From JBGTIS01 sp041745535 (GTDB taxonomy: Bacteria; Bacteroidota; Bacteroidia; Cytophagales; Cyclobacteriaceae): DNA of 36,823 nt. The notes under the pieces are model-generated. The model searched no databases and was not told where the DNA came from. It was given only the letters and a program-made list of their open reading frames with translations. How positions within the stretch are numbered: the stretch's first letter is position 1; the number at the start of each line of letters is the position of its first letter. A program made the translations under genes and the position numbers. The stretch lies in the NCBI GenBank assembly GCA_041745535.1, contig JBGTIS010000350.1, positions 1 through 36,823 on the forward strand, given 5' to 3'. Positions 7,714-16,157 of the stretch are shown here, one piece after another.

Positions 7714-8528
7714 ACAACCAAAATTATATAGCGAATATCGATGCCGATATCATCGAAAAAGACCAGGCAAAAGGACTCCATAACCTGCTATATGTAAAAA
7801 ACCTCAGCCTGTACCATGGGCCTGTGCAAACGCTTAAAAATGTAGAACTCAATATCCGCGACAAAGGAATTACCGTATTGCTGGGTCCATCGGGCTGTGG
7901 TAAAACCACTTTGTTAAAAACCTTCAACAGACTCATCGACCTGTATCCGGACATCCGGACAGAAGGTGCCGTTTTTTTTGAAGGTCAGGACATTCTGAGC
8001 CGGAAAACCGACGTGTATGACCTGCGCCAGAAAATGGGACTGCTTTCTCAGAGGCCTTATCCGTTACCGGGCAGTATTTCCGACAATATTGGCTACGCCC
8101 TGCAATTAAAAGGTATTAAGAATAAAACTGAAAAAGAGGACCGGATAGCCTATTACCTGAAAAAAGTGGCCTTATGGGAAGAAGTAAAAGAGCGATTGAA
8201 AAGCCCGGCAGGGAGGTTATCCATCGGGCAGCAGCAGCGGCTGTGTCTGGCCCGCGGATTGGCCATAGAACCCAGAGTAATTCTGGCCGATGAACCTACT
8301 TCTGCCCTGGACCCGATTTCCAGCCGAAAAATAGAAGAGCAGTTTAAAGAACTGAGTCAGGAATTTGCCATTGTGCTGGTTACACATATCTTGCGGCAGG
8401 CCAAACGTCTGGCAGATTATGTGGCATTTATGTACTTTGGAGAGGTGGTAGAAAAAGGTAAGCCCGCTGTGCTGTTTGAAAACCCTAAAACCGAAAAATT
8501 CAAAGAGTACCTGTTGGTAGGTCATTAA
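7710..8528 (+). CDS. pstB: Phosphate ABC transporter ATPase PstB
   Basis: This is the cytoplasmic ATPase that powers phosphate import. Walker A is GPSGCGKT (residues 59-66), the Q-loop glutamine is in LLSQRPYPLPG (about 114), the signature motif is LSIGQ (170-174), Walker B is VILADE (190-195) and the switch histidine is His226. The signature has Ile where LSGGQ is usual, a tolerated variant. The length of 272 aa is normal. The ATG overlaps the pstA stop. No phoU follows, although phoU closes many pst operons; instead a sigma-factor fragment and the decayed island begin about 150 bases downstream. Confidence 0.94.
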   Translation: MNNQNYIANIDADIIEKDQAKGLHNLLYVKNLSLYHGPVQTLKNVELNIRDKGITVLLGPSGCGKTTLLKTFNRLIDLYPDIRTEGAVFFEGQDILSRKTDVYDLRQKMGLLSQRPYPLPGSISDNIGYALQLKGIKNKTEKEDRIAYYLKKVALWEEVKERLKSPAGRLSIGQQQRLCLARGLAIEPRVILADEPTSALDPISSRKIEEQFKELSQEFAIVLVTHILRQAKRLADYVAFMYFGEVVEKGKPAVLFENPKTEKFKEYLLVGH

Positions 8529-8672
8529 ATCACCGTAATTTTCGATGAATTGCCTGAATGAGCTGTAAGTATGGAAGCAGGACCGGGCATTTGGCTATTA
8601 GGGTTATCGGAACAGGGTTGACAGAAATAACCTGAAAAAAGTATAAGCAGCAACTTTAACCTGTTATTTCCT

Positions 8673-8783
8673 ATGCCGCTATTAACCAAAGCAGATAGTG
8701 AATTTTTTTATGTTAAAAGGCTAAAAAAAGGAAGCGTGGCAAGCTATGAAATTTTATTTCACCGTTACGAAGCCAGGCTGTAA
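8673..8783 (+). pseudogene. 5' fragment of an ECF sigma factor
   Basis: A 36-codon ORF begins at the ATG at 8673 and translates to a peptide containing FFYVKRLKKGS and YEILFHRYEARL. This is the start of region 2 of Bacteroidota ECF (FecI/RpoE-like) sigma factors. It stops at a TAA immediately after the second motif, whereas the family continues for about 150 residues. The break coincides with the end of the minus-strand helicase remnant, so the island probably replaced the rest of the gene. I found no other half in this window. Confidence 0.65.
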
Positions 8784-10483
8784 CATCTGTACCTTCATCT
8801 TACCCGCTGTAGGTGCTTCATAAACCACTTTTTCATTGTCGGCTATCATTTCCCAAAGTGGGGTTATTGCCTGTTGCCGGTTAAAATAATAGGCACTTGC
8901 CCTGAGGCGGAAAAACTGCCAGCCGCACCTTTCCAGGGTTTTCTGTCGGTCCATATCCTTAATGTAGTGTTCAGGGCCATGCCACTGGTCGCCATCGCAT
9001 TCAATGGCGAGTTTGGTACCATTGCCCAGTATCACTACCAGATCAATGCGGTATTTCCCTTTGGCCACTTTAAACTGCGGAATTACCTTATACCCTTTCC
9101 TTACAATATCGTTATACACATCTACTTTTTAAGTAATTTTTTAAGAAATAGGCATCGTGTTTTAGTTGGCGTAAACTTAGATGAGAAGGGAATGATACTT
9201 CCACATTCTGATCATACCATTTGATAGTTCCCAAATCAATTTTGCTGAATATAGGTTTAGAAGCTTCTGTTTTTTTGTTCCCAAATATTTTTGTCTCCAC
9301 TATATAAATCTTCCAGAATTACCGTTTCCCGCGGAAAATCAATCTGAAGATGATCCCTGATTTGCTGTATTTTTGAAATTAGTTCAGAAACTTCTCCCAT
9401 ATCAATATCTTTTCTGTTAAAATCAATTCCAGGGTTTAATGGCCTTTTCTGTAATTCTTCCTTTACCGTATTATATTGAATCAGCAGACTTTCTTCCGGA
9501 AGGTTTTCCTTAAGGGGTAATTCTAATTTAAGTGTAGAAACGTCCTGCTCATCATATTTTTTTTGTTGCTGAAAATACTCCTTTATTTGAGGAACAAATT
9601 GGGCTTTTTCTGCATCAGAAATTTTATCGGGAAACCATTGATAAGTAGCTTTATTTTCCGCAACCATTTCTGAAAGTTGGCTGAGTGTCCCTTCATATTT
9701 TTCATTAATGGTAAGCAGTCTGAAGTTTTTTTCCTGCACTGCCAATATTTGATCTTGTGTTAATGATTTTTCCCTCCGCAAAGCATGAAGTTTATCCTTA
9801 GCCTTTTCTACTTTAATTTCAAGCACGTAACTGTTGGTATCTTCAAGTTGCTGGACAATTTGCTCATATGTATTGTACAAGCCCTGGGTATTTCTTTTTC
9901 GTAGAATTAAGGCTGGCGCATAATAGAAATACGGATTATTGGGTGTTTTTTGTGGCCTTTCCAGGGTATCAAAAAATTTGGTATCCTGTCGGATATGTAC
10001 TGCAAAAGCATTAAATCCTTCCTTCAATGGCGAAAAATTTTAGGTTTACTTTCGCTCTCTCTGAATGCCAGTAAATTTAATCCAACCGGTATTCAAATAT
10101 TCATCAAACGCAACCTTTACTTCTGGGAAATCTTCAAGATACAGGGCATCATTCTGGTCTTGAATTTCGCTTTTTAATTTTGGAAAATTTTCTTCGTCAG
10201 TCAGGCTATTTACTTCTACCCACTGCTGGCAGGGATTGGGAATTTCCACAAACTCAGGAGCATCCCCAGGATGGTTAGGTTTTTTAACCGAAAGCCATGC
10301 ATCCTGGTCTTCGGGTTCCTTATCTATCACACATTGTACTGAGTAATGCTGAGGTAATTCGTCAAACCAAATAATTTCAGGATAATCGTTTTTTTTATCA
10401 GAAATGTCTCGAATAACTCTATTTCGTATTTTAGAAAGCTCTTTTAAATAATGAAAGACCTGTAAATATTTATCTTTATACAT
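8754..10483 (-). pseudogene. Remnant of a COG1112-type SF1 helicase with Vsr-like nuclease C-terminus
   Basis: Four open stretches on the minus strand read in order as one broken protein. Stretch 10483-10046 opens with MYKDKYLQVFHYLKELSKI and resembles the N-terminal domain of large AAA/SF1 helicases of Bacteroidota. Stretch 10027-9257 continues with PYFYYAPALILRKRNTQGLY. Stretch 9300-9112 is another frame. Stretch 9119-8754 is a Vsr/MTES_1575-like restriction endonuclease domain with YRIDLVV, IECDGDQWH and RCGWQFFRLR. The Walker A and other helicase motifs that should lie between are absent, so the motor was deleted, and at least two frameshifts separate the pieces. In intact relatives these are defence-associated nucleases over 1,000 aa long. 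The 8754-8783 tail overlaps the sigma-factor fragment. Confidence 0.7.
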
Positions 10484-10566
10484 GACGGGTTAGTTGTATG
10501 TATTTTAAATTTATTGAGCAGTTATATTTTCAGTTTTGAGCTTGAGAATCCAATGCTGACACCTTA

Positions 10567-10897
10567 TTACTTATTCAGCAAACCATCAACCTCATGTTTA
10601 AGCAGTGGTAGGTGTTTTACCAAAATAGCCCATACATTTTCGTCATCAATCCGGTCATATTCATGGGTAATGCGGTTTCTGAATTGCACAATAGCCCGGG
10701 AAGCCGTTAACGGTATAGTTGGATCTAATTGCCGTAATCGGTTCACGGCTTCGCCCACAATAATAAGTTGCCGCTCTACGCAGCATGGCATTTTGCTGGT
10801 ATACCTTAAAATTGCGTTTGCTTCCCAAAAACCGCTCTATCTGTTCAATCGCCGTAAGCACATCAAACAAGTACTTCTTCACTCTGGGATCGGTCAT
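10567..10897 (-). pseudogene. hepT: HepT-type HEPN toxin, frameshifted
   Basis: HepT toxins are HEPN-fold RNases neutralised by AMPylation by MntA. The first 41 residues are read from the ATG at 10897; the rest continues in another frame from about 10790. The second part contains RNRITHEY, the RX4HXY catalytic motif that includes the AMPylated tyrosine. Reinstating one extra copy of the octamer GTAGAGCG (single copy at 10772-10779) gives a clean 112-residue HepT with the motif at 76-83. As it stands, the gene would make only the N-terminal helix and lose the active site. The start overlaps the end of mntA by 35 bases, as is usual for this pair. Confidence 0.8.
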
Positions 10898-11195
10898 AAA
10901 TCAGTATTTTAGTAGCTTCTACTTCCTGCCTGAAATAGGGATTTGAAAATTTCTTATCGGTGAGCAAATCAACTTTACGATTAAAGAGACTTTCCAAAGC
11001 ATCCAGCAAATCCCAGTATAACTGCCCTTTTTCCTCAGGCGGCAGGCGTAATGATTCAAACTGTACAATCAGATCAATATCGCTATGGTCGTCGGCAAAT
11101 GTGCCATTCGCCAATGAGCCAAACAGATACAACTTCGCCACATGGTACTGCCGGCAAAGATTAGCCAACTGGTCTTTATATTTGTCTATTAGCAT
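10863..11195 (-). CDS. mntA: MntA-type minimal nucleotidyltransferase antitoxin
   Basis: A 110-residue protein with the minimal nucleotidyltransferase fold. GS at residues 26-27 and the DID aspartates at 39 and 41 form the nucleotide/metal site. In the type VII HepT-MntA systems this enzyme transfers AMP to the HepT tyrosine and silences it. The ORF is complete with no stop or frameshift. It precedes and overlaps its partner hepT, which is frameshifted, so the antitoxin appears to have outlived its target. Upstream lies the PIN module on the same strand. Confidence 0.85.
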   Translation of the reverse strand: MLIDKYKDQLANLCRQYHVAKLYLFGSLANGTFADDHSDIDLIVQFESLRLPPEEKGQLYWDLLDALESLFNRKVDLLTDKKFSNPYFRQEVEATKILIYDRSQSEEVLV

Positions 11196-11232
11196 AATTT
11201 CTTTTTACTTTTACATTAGTACCTTCGTTTAC

Positions 11233-11653
11233 TTATTCCTCATCTACTAACAGTACTTTCAGTTCTTCTACCTTTTTTAGTTTTTTGTCATTGGTATAAA
11301 AGCAAGTGCATCCATTCACTATAGCAGAAGCTAATTGTAAGGCATCCATAGCTTTTAGAAAATCATATTTTGCTCTTAACTGATAAGATTGATGGGCGAT
11401 ATTGGCATTAATGTCCAATAACTGAAAACGGAAGTCTATCAACAAATTATTTAAATCTTTTATTAAACCTTGTTTGCCTTCCTTTTCAGGTTTCACACCA
11501 AATTCAGCTATACTCAACACACGTACTTAACTCCCAATTTCCTTCTTCCGCTTTCACGAAAAAACTTTCTACCTTTGGATAGTAATCTGGATGATTCTCT
11601 ATCAAATAAATGAAAGGTGCAGTGTCAAAAAATGCCTTTTCAATAACGATCAT
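11233..11653 (-). pseudogene. PIN-domain toxin, frameshifted
   Basis: Read from the ATG at 11653, the gene encodes IVIEKAFFDTAPFIYLIE and then NWELST before the frame closes; the remainder continues from about 11520 in another frame as LSIAEFGVKP to the stop at 11233. Restoring one GT unit in the GT run at 11517-11522 gives a 140-residue PIN protein with the four acidic metal ligands Asp10, Glu51, Asp104 and Asp123. A one-base removal would also restore the frame. PIN toxins are RNases, often of VapC type. The ATG overlaps the antitoxin stop by 14 bases. As read, the toxin is inactive. Confidence 0.78.
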
Positions 11654-11846
11654 CTTTCCTAAGCTCATTTATATGATGTTGTGCGTCTTCCTGCCAAACT
11701 CCCTGTCCTTTCCCCCGGTACTTCGCCAACTTCGCTTTGATTTTCTCGCTACGATGTGTTTTGTTAAGCAGAAACTGTAGTACCTCTTCTAATTCCCGCT
11801 CATCTAAGGTTTCAATTTCCTTAATAATGGTTTGAACTTTTGTCAT
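11640..11846 (-). CDS. Small antitoxin partner of the PIN toxin
   Basis: A 68-residue, highly charged protein: the N-terminal half is a predicted helix (MTKVQTIIKEIETLDERELE) and the C-terminal part is basic then acidic. No classical DNA-binding fold is obvious. Its position directly upstream of, and overlapping, a PIN gene makes it the cognate antitoxin, since two-gene PIN modules are organised this way. The ORF is complete although its toxin is frameshifted. It starts 19 bases after the end of the hsdM remnant. Confidence 0.7.
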   Translation of the reverse strand: MTKVQTIIKEIETLDERELEEVLQFLLNKTHRSEKIKAKLAKYRGKGQGVWQEDAQHHINELRKDDRY

Positions 11847-11864
11847 AGCTTTAGTTTTTACTTA

Positions 11865-12757
11865 CTATTTTAACAACGCCATCATACCTTTTAATTCCTC
11901 CGTCATTTGCGAAAGTTCTGCCATGGCCTCCTGTGCCAGTTCCAATGGATCAGCCATACTGCCATTGGTGCTATAACTTTCATCCGCGATTAGTCCAAGG
12001 TCCAGGCTGTCGTTCTTGGATTTTATGTCTTCCCTGCTAAGGCAAGACCACCGTTCGTCCTCTATAGTTTTACGTTTGTCAAAATCTATTCGGCCATCAT
12101 ATTTTTCTTTTACTTCCTCCATGCCGATTCCGCCGGTATAGGCTTTTATAAAATCAGCGAAGTGTTTTCTGGACAACGGATTCCGCTTGCCCAGGCTTTC
12201 CATGTTGGTCCGTAAATCATAAACCCAAACGTACCCGCGGCAGGATCATTCCATCGTTCGCCAATTTTGGGTGCCAATAAATCTACCATCACATTAATAA
12301 GCGGGCGAGGCGTAAAATACTGCCCTGCGCCACTTTTCTTTTCACCCGCGTTCTTTTCCAGCAGGCTTTCATAAATAGTAGCTATTTTATCCCGTTCCTG
12401 GTCTTCCGTCCAATCCAACTGGTCAATAGCCGTTACCAAAGTGCGGAGGTTTACCGGCTTGCGCAAGGTAGTAGAGGCATTGGTATAAATTTCCGTAATG
12501 GCCGGGTTGTTAGACTTGGCGGCAATGGTAGCCATCAACTCTCGGTATTTGTCGAATAACGCTTTATTGTCGGAAGTTTCTACCAGTTTCCGCCAGCGGT
12601 ATTCCTCAGGAATGCCATTTTCAAACCCTTTTACCTCCGACATGCGCAGGAAAAGGATGTAGGTGAGTTCGTTCAGGTACTGGTGACAGGTTACACCATC
12701 GTCGCGCAGTACATTACACAAGCCCCAGAGTTTATTGGCAATTTCTTCAGCATTCAT
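11865..12757 (-). pseudogene. hsdM: Type I restriction-modification methylase HsdM with catalytic core deleted
   Basis: The first 180 codons from the ATG at 12757 encode the helical N-terminal domain and the beginning of the methylase domain up to the SAM-binding motif DPAAGT (residues 171-176). Just there the sequence jumps, in another frame, to VWVYDLRTNMESLGKRNPL, a motif well downstream of the NPPF catalytic motif in the family, and then runs to the stop at 11865. Around 200 residues including NPPF are absent. The protein cannot methylate DNA. The gene starts two bases after hsdR ends, and no hsdS specificity subunit is found on either side. Confidence 0.85.
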
Positions 12758-12759
12758 AA

Positions 12760-15579
12760 TCAGGCAGTTTCTGTATATAGGTTTTGGTTAATATCTTCTA
12801 ATATGTTTTCCAGATCTTCCTCAAATATTTTATTGAGCTTTTGATAGCCTCCGGCTTCTCTGAAAGGCTCATTGTCCAGGTCCTCTTTTCGCAATATAGT
12901 TTCCTGTATCAGTTGGTTTTCAAAACGATCCAGCCACTTCTGCCGCACCTTGTTCCATGACCGGGAAGCTTTTATCTTCCGCATGGCTTGCCTGATGCGC
13001 GTCTCGTGATCTATCAGGGTACTGCCCAGGGCCATGGTGCGGATAAAGGAAATAATATCAGCCGCAATTTCTTCATTTTTAGCCGCTTTCCAAGCCTCTC
13101 TTAAATTAAGATGGGTAAAACCTTGTCGGTCTAACGCTAAATAAAGCTCTTTCAACGATTTGCGATCCAGCTCCGTAGGTTTGGTGCAAATCAAATTAAT
13201 GGCAGCGATTTTATTGATATTTTCCTTTATAAAAGCGCGGAAGCTTTCTATATAATCTTCCGGCTTTTTTGCCTTTCCATAACCTCTTTCTACGTCTAAT
13301 AATTTATCCTCATGGTCGGACCATAGCTGAGGTACATATACAGCTTTAAAATCATCCAAATATTTCCATACTTCTGAAGACTTTTGAATTTCCTCAGCAG
13401 CCAGATCAAGAGTGAGTTCCCGCAACAGGTTGATAAATTCGTCCGCATCTTTACCTTTTGCCACATATTTAAACTTTTCTGCTTCGTGGCCCGCAATCTT
13501 CTTCTTTTTTCGCTGTAATTTGGCCACAATCTGATCTATTTGTTTTTTCAGCCGCACATCCGTTTGAATATGGTTGATTTCTTCTACCAATTCACTAAAA
13601 CTAATGGCCGGATTGGGTAATATGGGTTTCATATTGGTAAATTCTTCCAGCGCCTCATACATTTTAACGGCATCAAAGATCTTAAATGTCTCCTTGCCGA
13701 TATCATCACAAAGCCTGGTGGCTCTTCCCAACATCTGTTCATACAAAATCCGTGACTTTACCCGGCGCATAAAAACCAAATTACAAATAGCAGGTACATC
13801 AATACCAGTAGTGAGCAAATCTACGGTAACCGCGATGTTGGGATGTTTTTCATTTTTATAACGCTTTACCAGTTCCTTTACATTAAAAGATTTACCCGTA
13901 ATTTTGGCAATTGCATCATCCCCTACTGATAGATTTATATTTTCAAACTCTTCTTTGAATAGTTGGACAATTAAATCGGCATGTTCATCGGTGGCCGCGA
14001 AGACCAGGGTTTTGGCGTTTTCATCCGGATCCAGGTGGTGTACCAATTCTTTTATTACCGTCCGGTTGAAATTTTCGGTCAGTACCAGGCGGTTAAAACC
14101 TTCCACCTCAATTTTCAGCTCAGCTTCTAACTCATCCAATTCCAGGATTTCGTTGGTTTCTTTGTCGTAGGCCAAAGGTTTTTCGCCTCTTTCCCACAAA
14201 ATACCTTCTTCACCTAATTTTGTTTTAATTAAATAAGGAGATTCATGATCGATAAGATAACCATCAATCACCGCTTCCCGGTAGGAATAATTAAAAACAG
14301 GCTTACCAAATATTTCAACCGTATGCAGGGCAGGCGTAGCGGTGAGGCCAATTTTATAGGCATCAAAGTAATCCAGCACCATGCGGTATTTGCTCACATA
14401 ATCCAGTTGATTTTTACAACCCAGGTCTTCCTCATCTATTTCTTTATCCATTAAATACCCACGGTGGGCTTCATCAATAATAATACAATCATAGGTATCC
14501 ACGGTAAGTGTGTCGTTTTTTCCGTCTTCCGTCCCATTTCCACTCTGAACAAAGAATTTATGGTTTAAATCATTGTAAAACAATCTTTTTACCATACTTT
14601 GCACGGTCGCAAAATGCGGACGGGTATCAATATTAGGTGCACCTACTTTCATGCCTTCAATCTGATAAATTTCAGAGAAGGTGTTCAAGTCCTCAATTTT
14701 AGAATCGGTGAAAGTACCTTCTGCCTGCTTACCCAACAAAGTGCGATCAATTAAAAACAAAATCCGTTTAAACCGATTAGCTTTAATTAAGCGGTGACAT
14801 AAACCCAGGATGGTGCGCGTTTTTCCTGTACCCGTGGCCATGGCGATGAGGGCTTTTTTTCTATCCGGAAAGTTGATAATGGTTTCTTCTATTTTATCTA
14901 TTGCCTGTATTTGGTAAGCGCGCAGTCCTAAACCCGCAGGGCTTTTTAAAAAGTCTTTGCTATTATCTTTAAGCTTATCGGTAGACTGCTGAATATTCTG
15001 TCCATACAGATCTTTTAGTCCCTTGGGCGAATACCAACTTTGCGGCGGATAGGCCCTGTTTTCAGGAGATCGCACATTCAGAAACCAAATGCCGGATTTT
15101 GTTTTAATCTGTTCCAGGTAGGGCCTGCCATTGGTAGAAAAAAGAAATGGCACTTTATATTGCTGCCATTGTCCTAATAATTTTACCTCATGATCAGCTT
15201 TTACCCGTTCCGCGTATACTTTGGACTGTCTTAAATCTGTAGAAATATCCTGGGCATACCTTTTAGCTTCTACAATGCCATACAGTTGTTCGTCAATAAA
15301 CAGGGCATAGTCAGCCCATTTACCATCCACCAGCCATTCGGCGATAGCCCTATTTTTCCCTTTTTCAGGTAAGGTTTTACAATTACGGAAATTTAAAGTT
15401 TTGGTATCTACCAGCCAGCCGGCATCATGCAGGTGCTCATCAATAATCTCCCTGGTTTCCTCCTTGTTGAGGTCAATTTTTCTGGCCGCTTTTTCCGACC
15501 GTTGTTTGATTTCTGTTTTCTTATCTTCCGGCAGGTTGCCAGGAGATATTAAATTCATCGGCATAGTAGAATACAGCAT
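12760..15579 (-). CDS. hsdR: Type I restriction enzyme R subunit (HsdR)
   Basis: This is the translocating and cleaving subunit of a type I restriction system, 939 aa. A PD-(D/E)XK nuclease domain (Asp90, then VEAK at 103-106) is followed by an SF2 helicase motor with MATGTGKT (247-254), DEAH (369-372), GLTATP and the late GRATRL motif. The reading frame is unbroken. Many relatives carry an extra N-terminal DUF4145 domain, absent here; the start lies about 60 bases from a dead transposase, so the 5' end may be truncated. ATGs at codons 6 and 8 are alternative starts. Without HsdM and HsdS it should not be able to act. Confidence 0.88.
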   Translation of the reverse strand: MLYSTMPMNLISPGNLPEDKKTEIKQRSEKAARKIDLNKEETREIIDEHLHDAGWLVDTKTLNFRNCKTLPEKGKNRAIAEWLVDGKWADYALFIDEQLYGIVEAKRYAQDISTDLRQSKVYAERVKADHEVKLLGQWQQYKVPFLFSTNGRPYLEQIKTKSGIWFLNVRSPENRAYPPQSWYSPKGLKDLYGQNIQQSTDKLKDNSKDFLKSPAGLGLRAYQIQAIDKIEETIINFPDRKKALIAMATGTGKTRTILGLCHRLIKANRFKRILFLIDRTLLGKQAEGTFTDSKIEDLNTFSEIYQIEGMKVGAPNIDTRPHFATVQSMVKRLFYNDLNHKFFVQSGNGTEDGKNDTLTVDTYDCIIIDEAHRGYLMDKEIDEEDLGCKNQLDYVSKYRMVLDYFDAYKIGLTATPALHTVEIFGKPVFNYSYREAVIDGYLIDHESPYLIKTKLGEEGILWERGEKPLAYDKETNEILELDELEAELKIEVEGFNRLVLTENFNRTVIKELVHHLDPDENAKTLVFAATDEHADLIVQLFKEEFENINLSVGDDAIAKITGKSFNVKELVKRYKNEKHPNIAVTVDLLTTGIDVPAICNLVFMRRVKSRILYEQMLGRATRLCDDIGKETFKIFDAVKMYEALEEFTNMKPILPNPAISFSELVEEINHIQTDVRLKKQIDQIVAKLQRKKKKIAGHEAEKFKYVAKGKDADEFINLLRELTLDLAAEEIQKSSEVWKYLDDFKAVYVPQLWSDHEDKLLDVERGYGKAKKPEDYIESFRAFIKENINKIAAINLICTKPTELDRKSLKELYLALDRQGFTHLNLREAWKAAKNEEIAADIISFIRTMALGSTLIDHETRIRQAMRKIKASRSWNKVRQKWLDRFENQLIQETILRKEDLDNEPFREAGGYQKLNKIFEEDLENILEDINQNLYTETA

Positions 15580-15609
15580 CTTCTTCTAAATTTTCTCTCT
15601 TCTCCTCTA

Positions 15610-15690
15610 TCGCGCGGCGAACCGTCTCCTTTTTTTTACAGCATAATCCGGATCAGGGCTACTGACGGTCGCCGCGCGATTTTATGCTGT
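15610..15690. repeat. Interleaved inverted repeats at the IS630 remnant edge
   Basis: TCGCGCGGCGA (15610-15620) is the reverse complement of TCGCCGCGCGA (15669-15679); with one unpaired base the match extends to about 17 bases (15610-15626 with 15664-15679). A second pair, ACAGCATA (15638-15645) and TATGCTGT (15683-15690), is interleaved with it. The pattern suggests that an inverted copy of transposase-gene sequence was joined here during decay. The rightward arms lie inside the transposase coding frame. Confidence 0.6.
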
Positions 15691-16157
15691 GGCCAGGACA
15701 GCACAATACCAGCAGCTTTCAGATGTTGTCGTACGGCTTCATAACTGATACGAATGCCGGTCTGCTCAGCCATATAATCCGCTAACCGTTCCAGCGTCCA
15801 CAGGGAAAAAGATAGACCTAAAGCTCTGGGCCTGCGGCGTACACTACTGATAAGTTGCTCCTTATACACTGGGGTTACCTTGCCAGGACTGCCACTCTTG
15901 GGGGCATTATATAAACCTTGTATGCCTTCGGCCTGATATCGCTCGGTCGGCGTCCGATCAACCATCGATGTACTGTATTCTCACTTTCTCGTACTATTTT
16001 AGCTATCTGGGGAGCTTTTAATCCTTGTTCTGCTGAGAGAAAGATCATTTGAATTTTGAATTCGTGTCCGTATACGTGGCGTTTTGGTACTACAATACGT
16101 TTTTTCTAATTCTTGCCAGGCTTTTTCTGGTAATTCCTCTATCTTAATTGCTCGCAT
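15636..16157 (-). pseudogene. IS630-family transposase fragment
   Basis: From an ATG at 16157 the minus strand encodes a helix-turn-helix region in two or more frames: KAPQIAKIVRESENTVHRWL, then RYQAEGIQGLYNAPKSGSPG and LSFSLWTLERLADY. These are features of the N-terminal DNA-binding half of IS630/Tc1-type transposases. At least two frameshifts separate the pieces and the DDE catalytic domain is missing, truncated at about 15680. It probably marks an old insertion or recombination at the upstream end of the restriction genes. Confidence 0.72.

Noticed and set aside
8601..8640. Possible terminator after pstB (CAGGTT/AACCTG stem)
   Set aside because: On the plus strand the stem is followed by A residues, not T residues, so it would not terminate the pst operon; on the minus strand the genes upstream are already dead.
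10514..10912. 132-aa plus-strand open frame opposite hepT
   Set aside because: It is antisense to HepT motifs such as RNRITHEY, which are much stronger evidence for coding on the minus strand.
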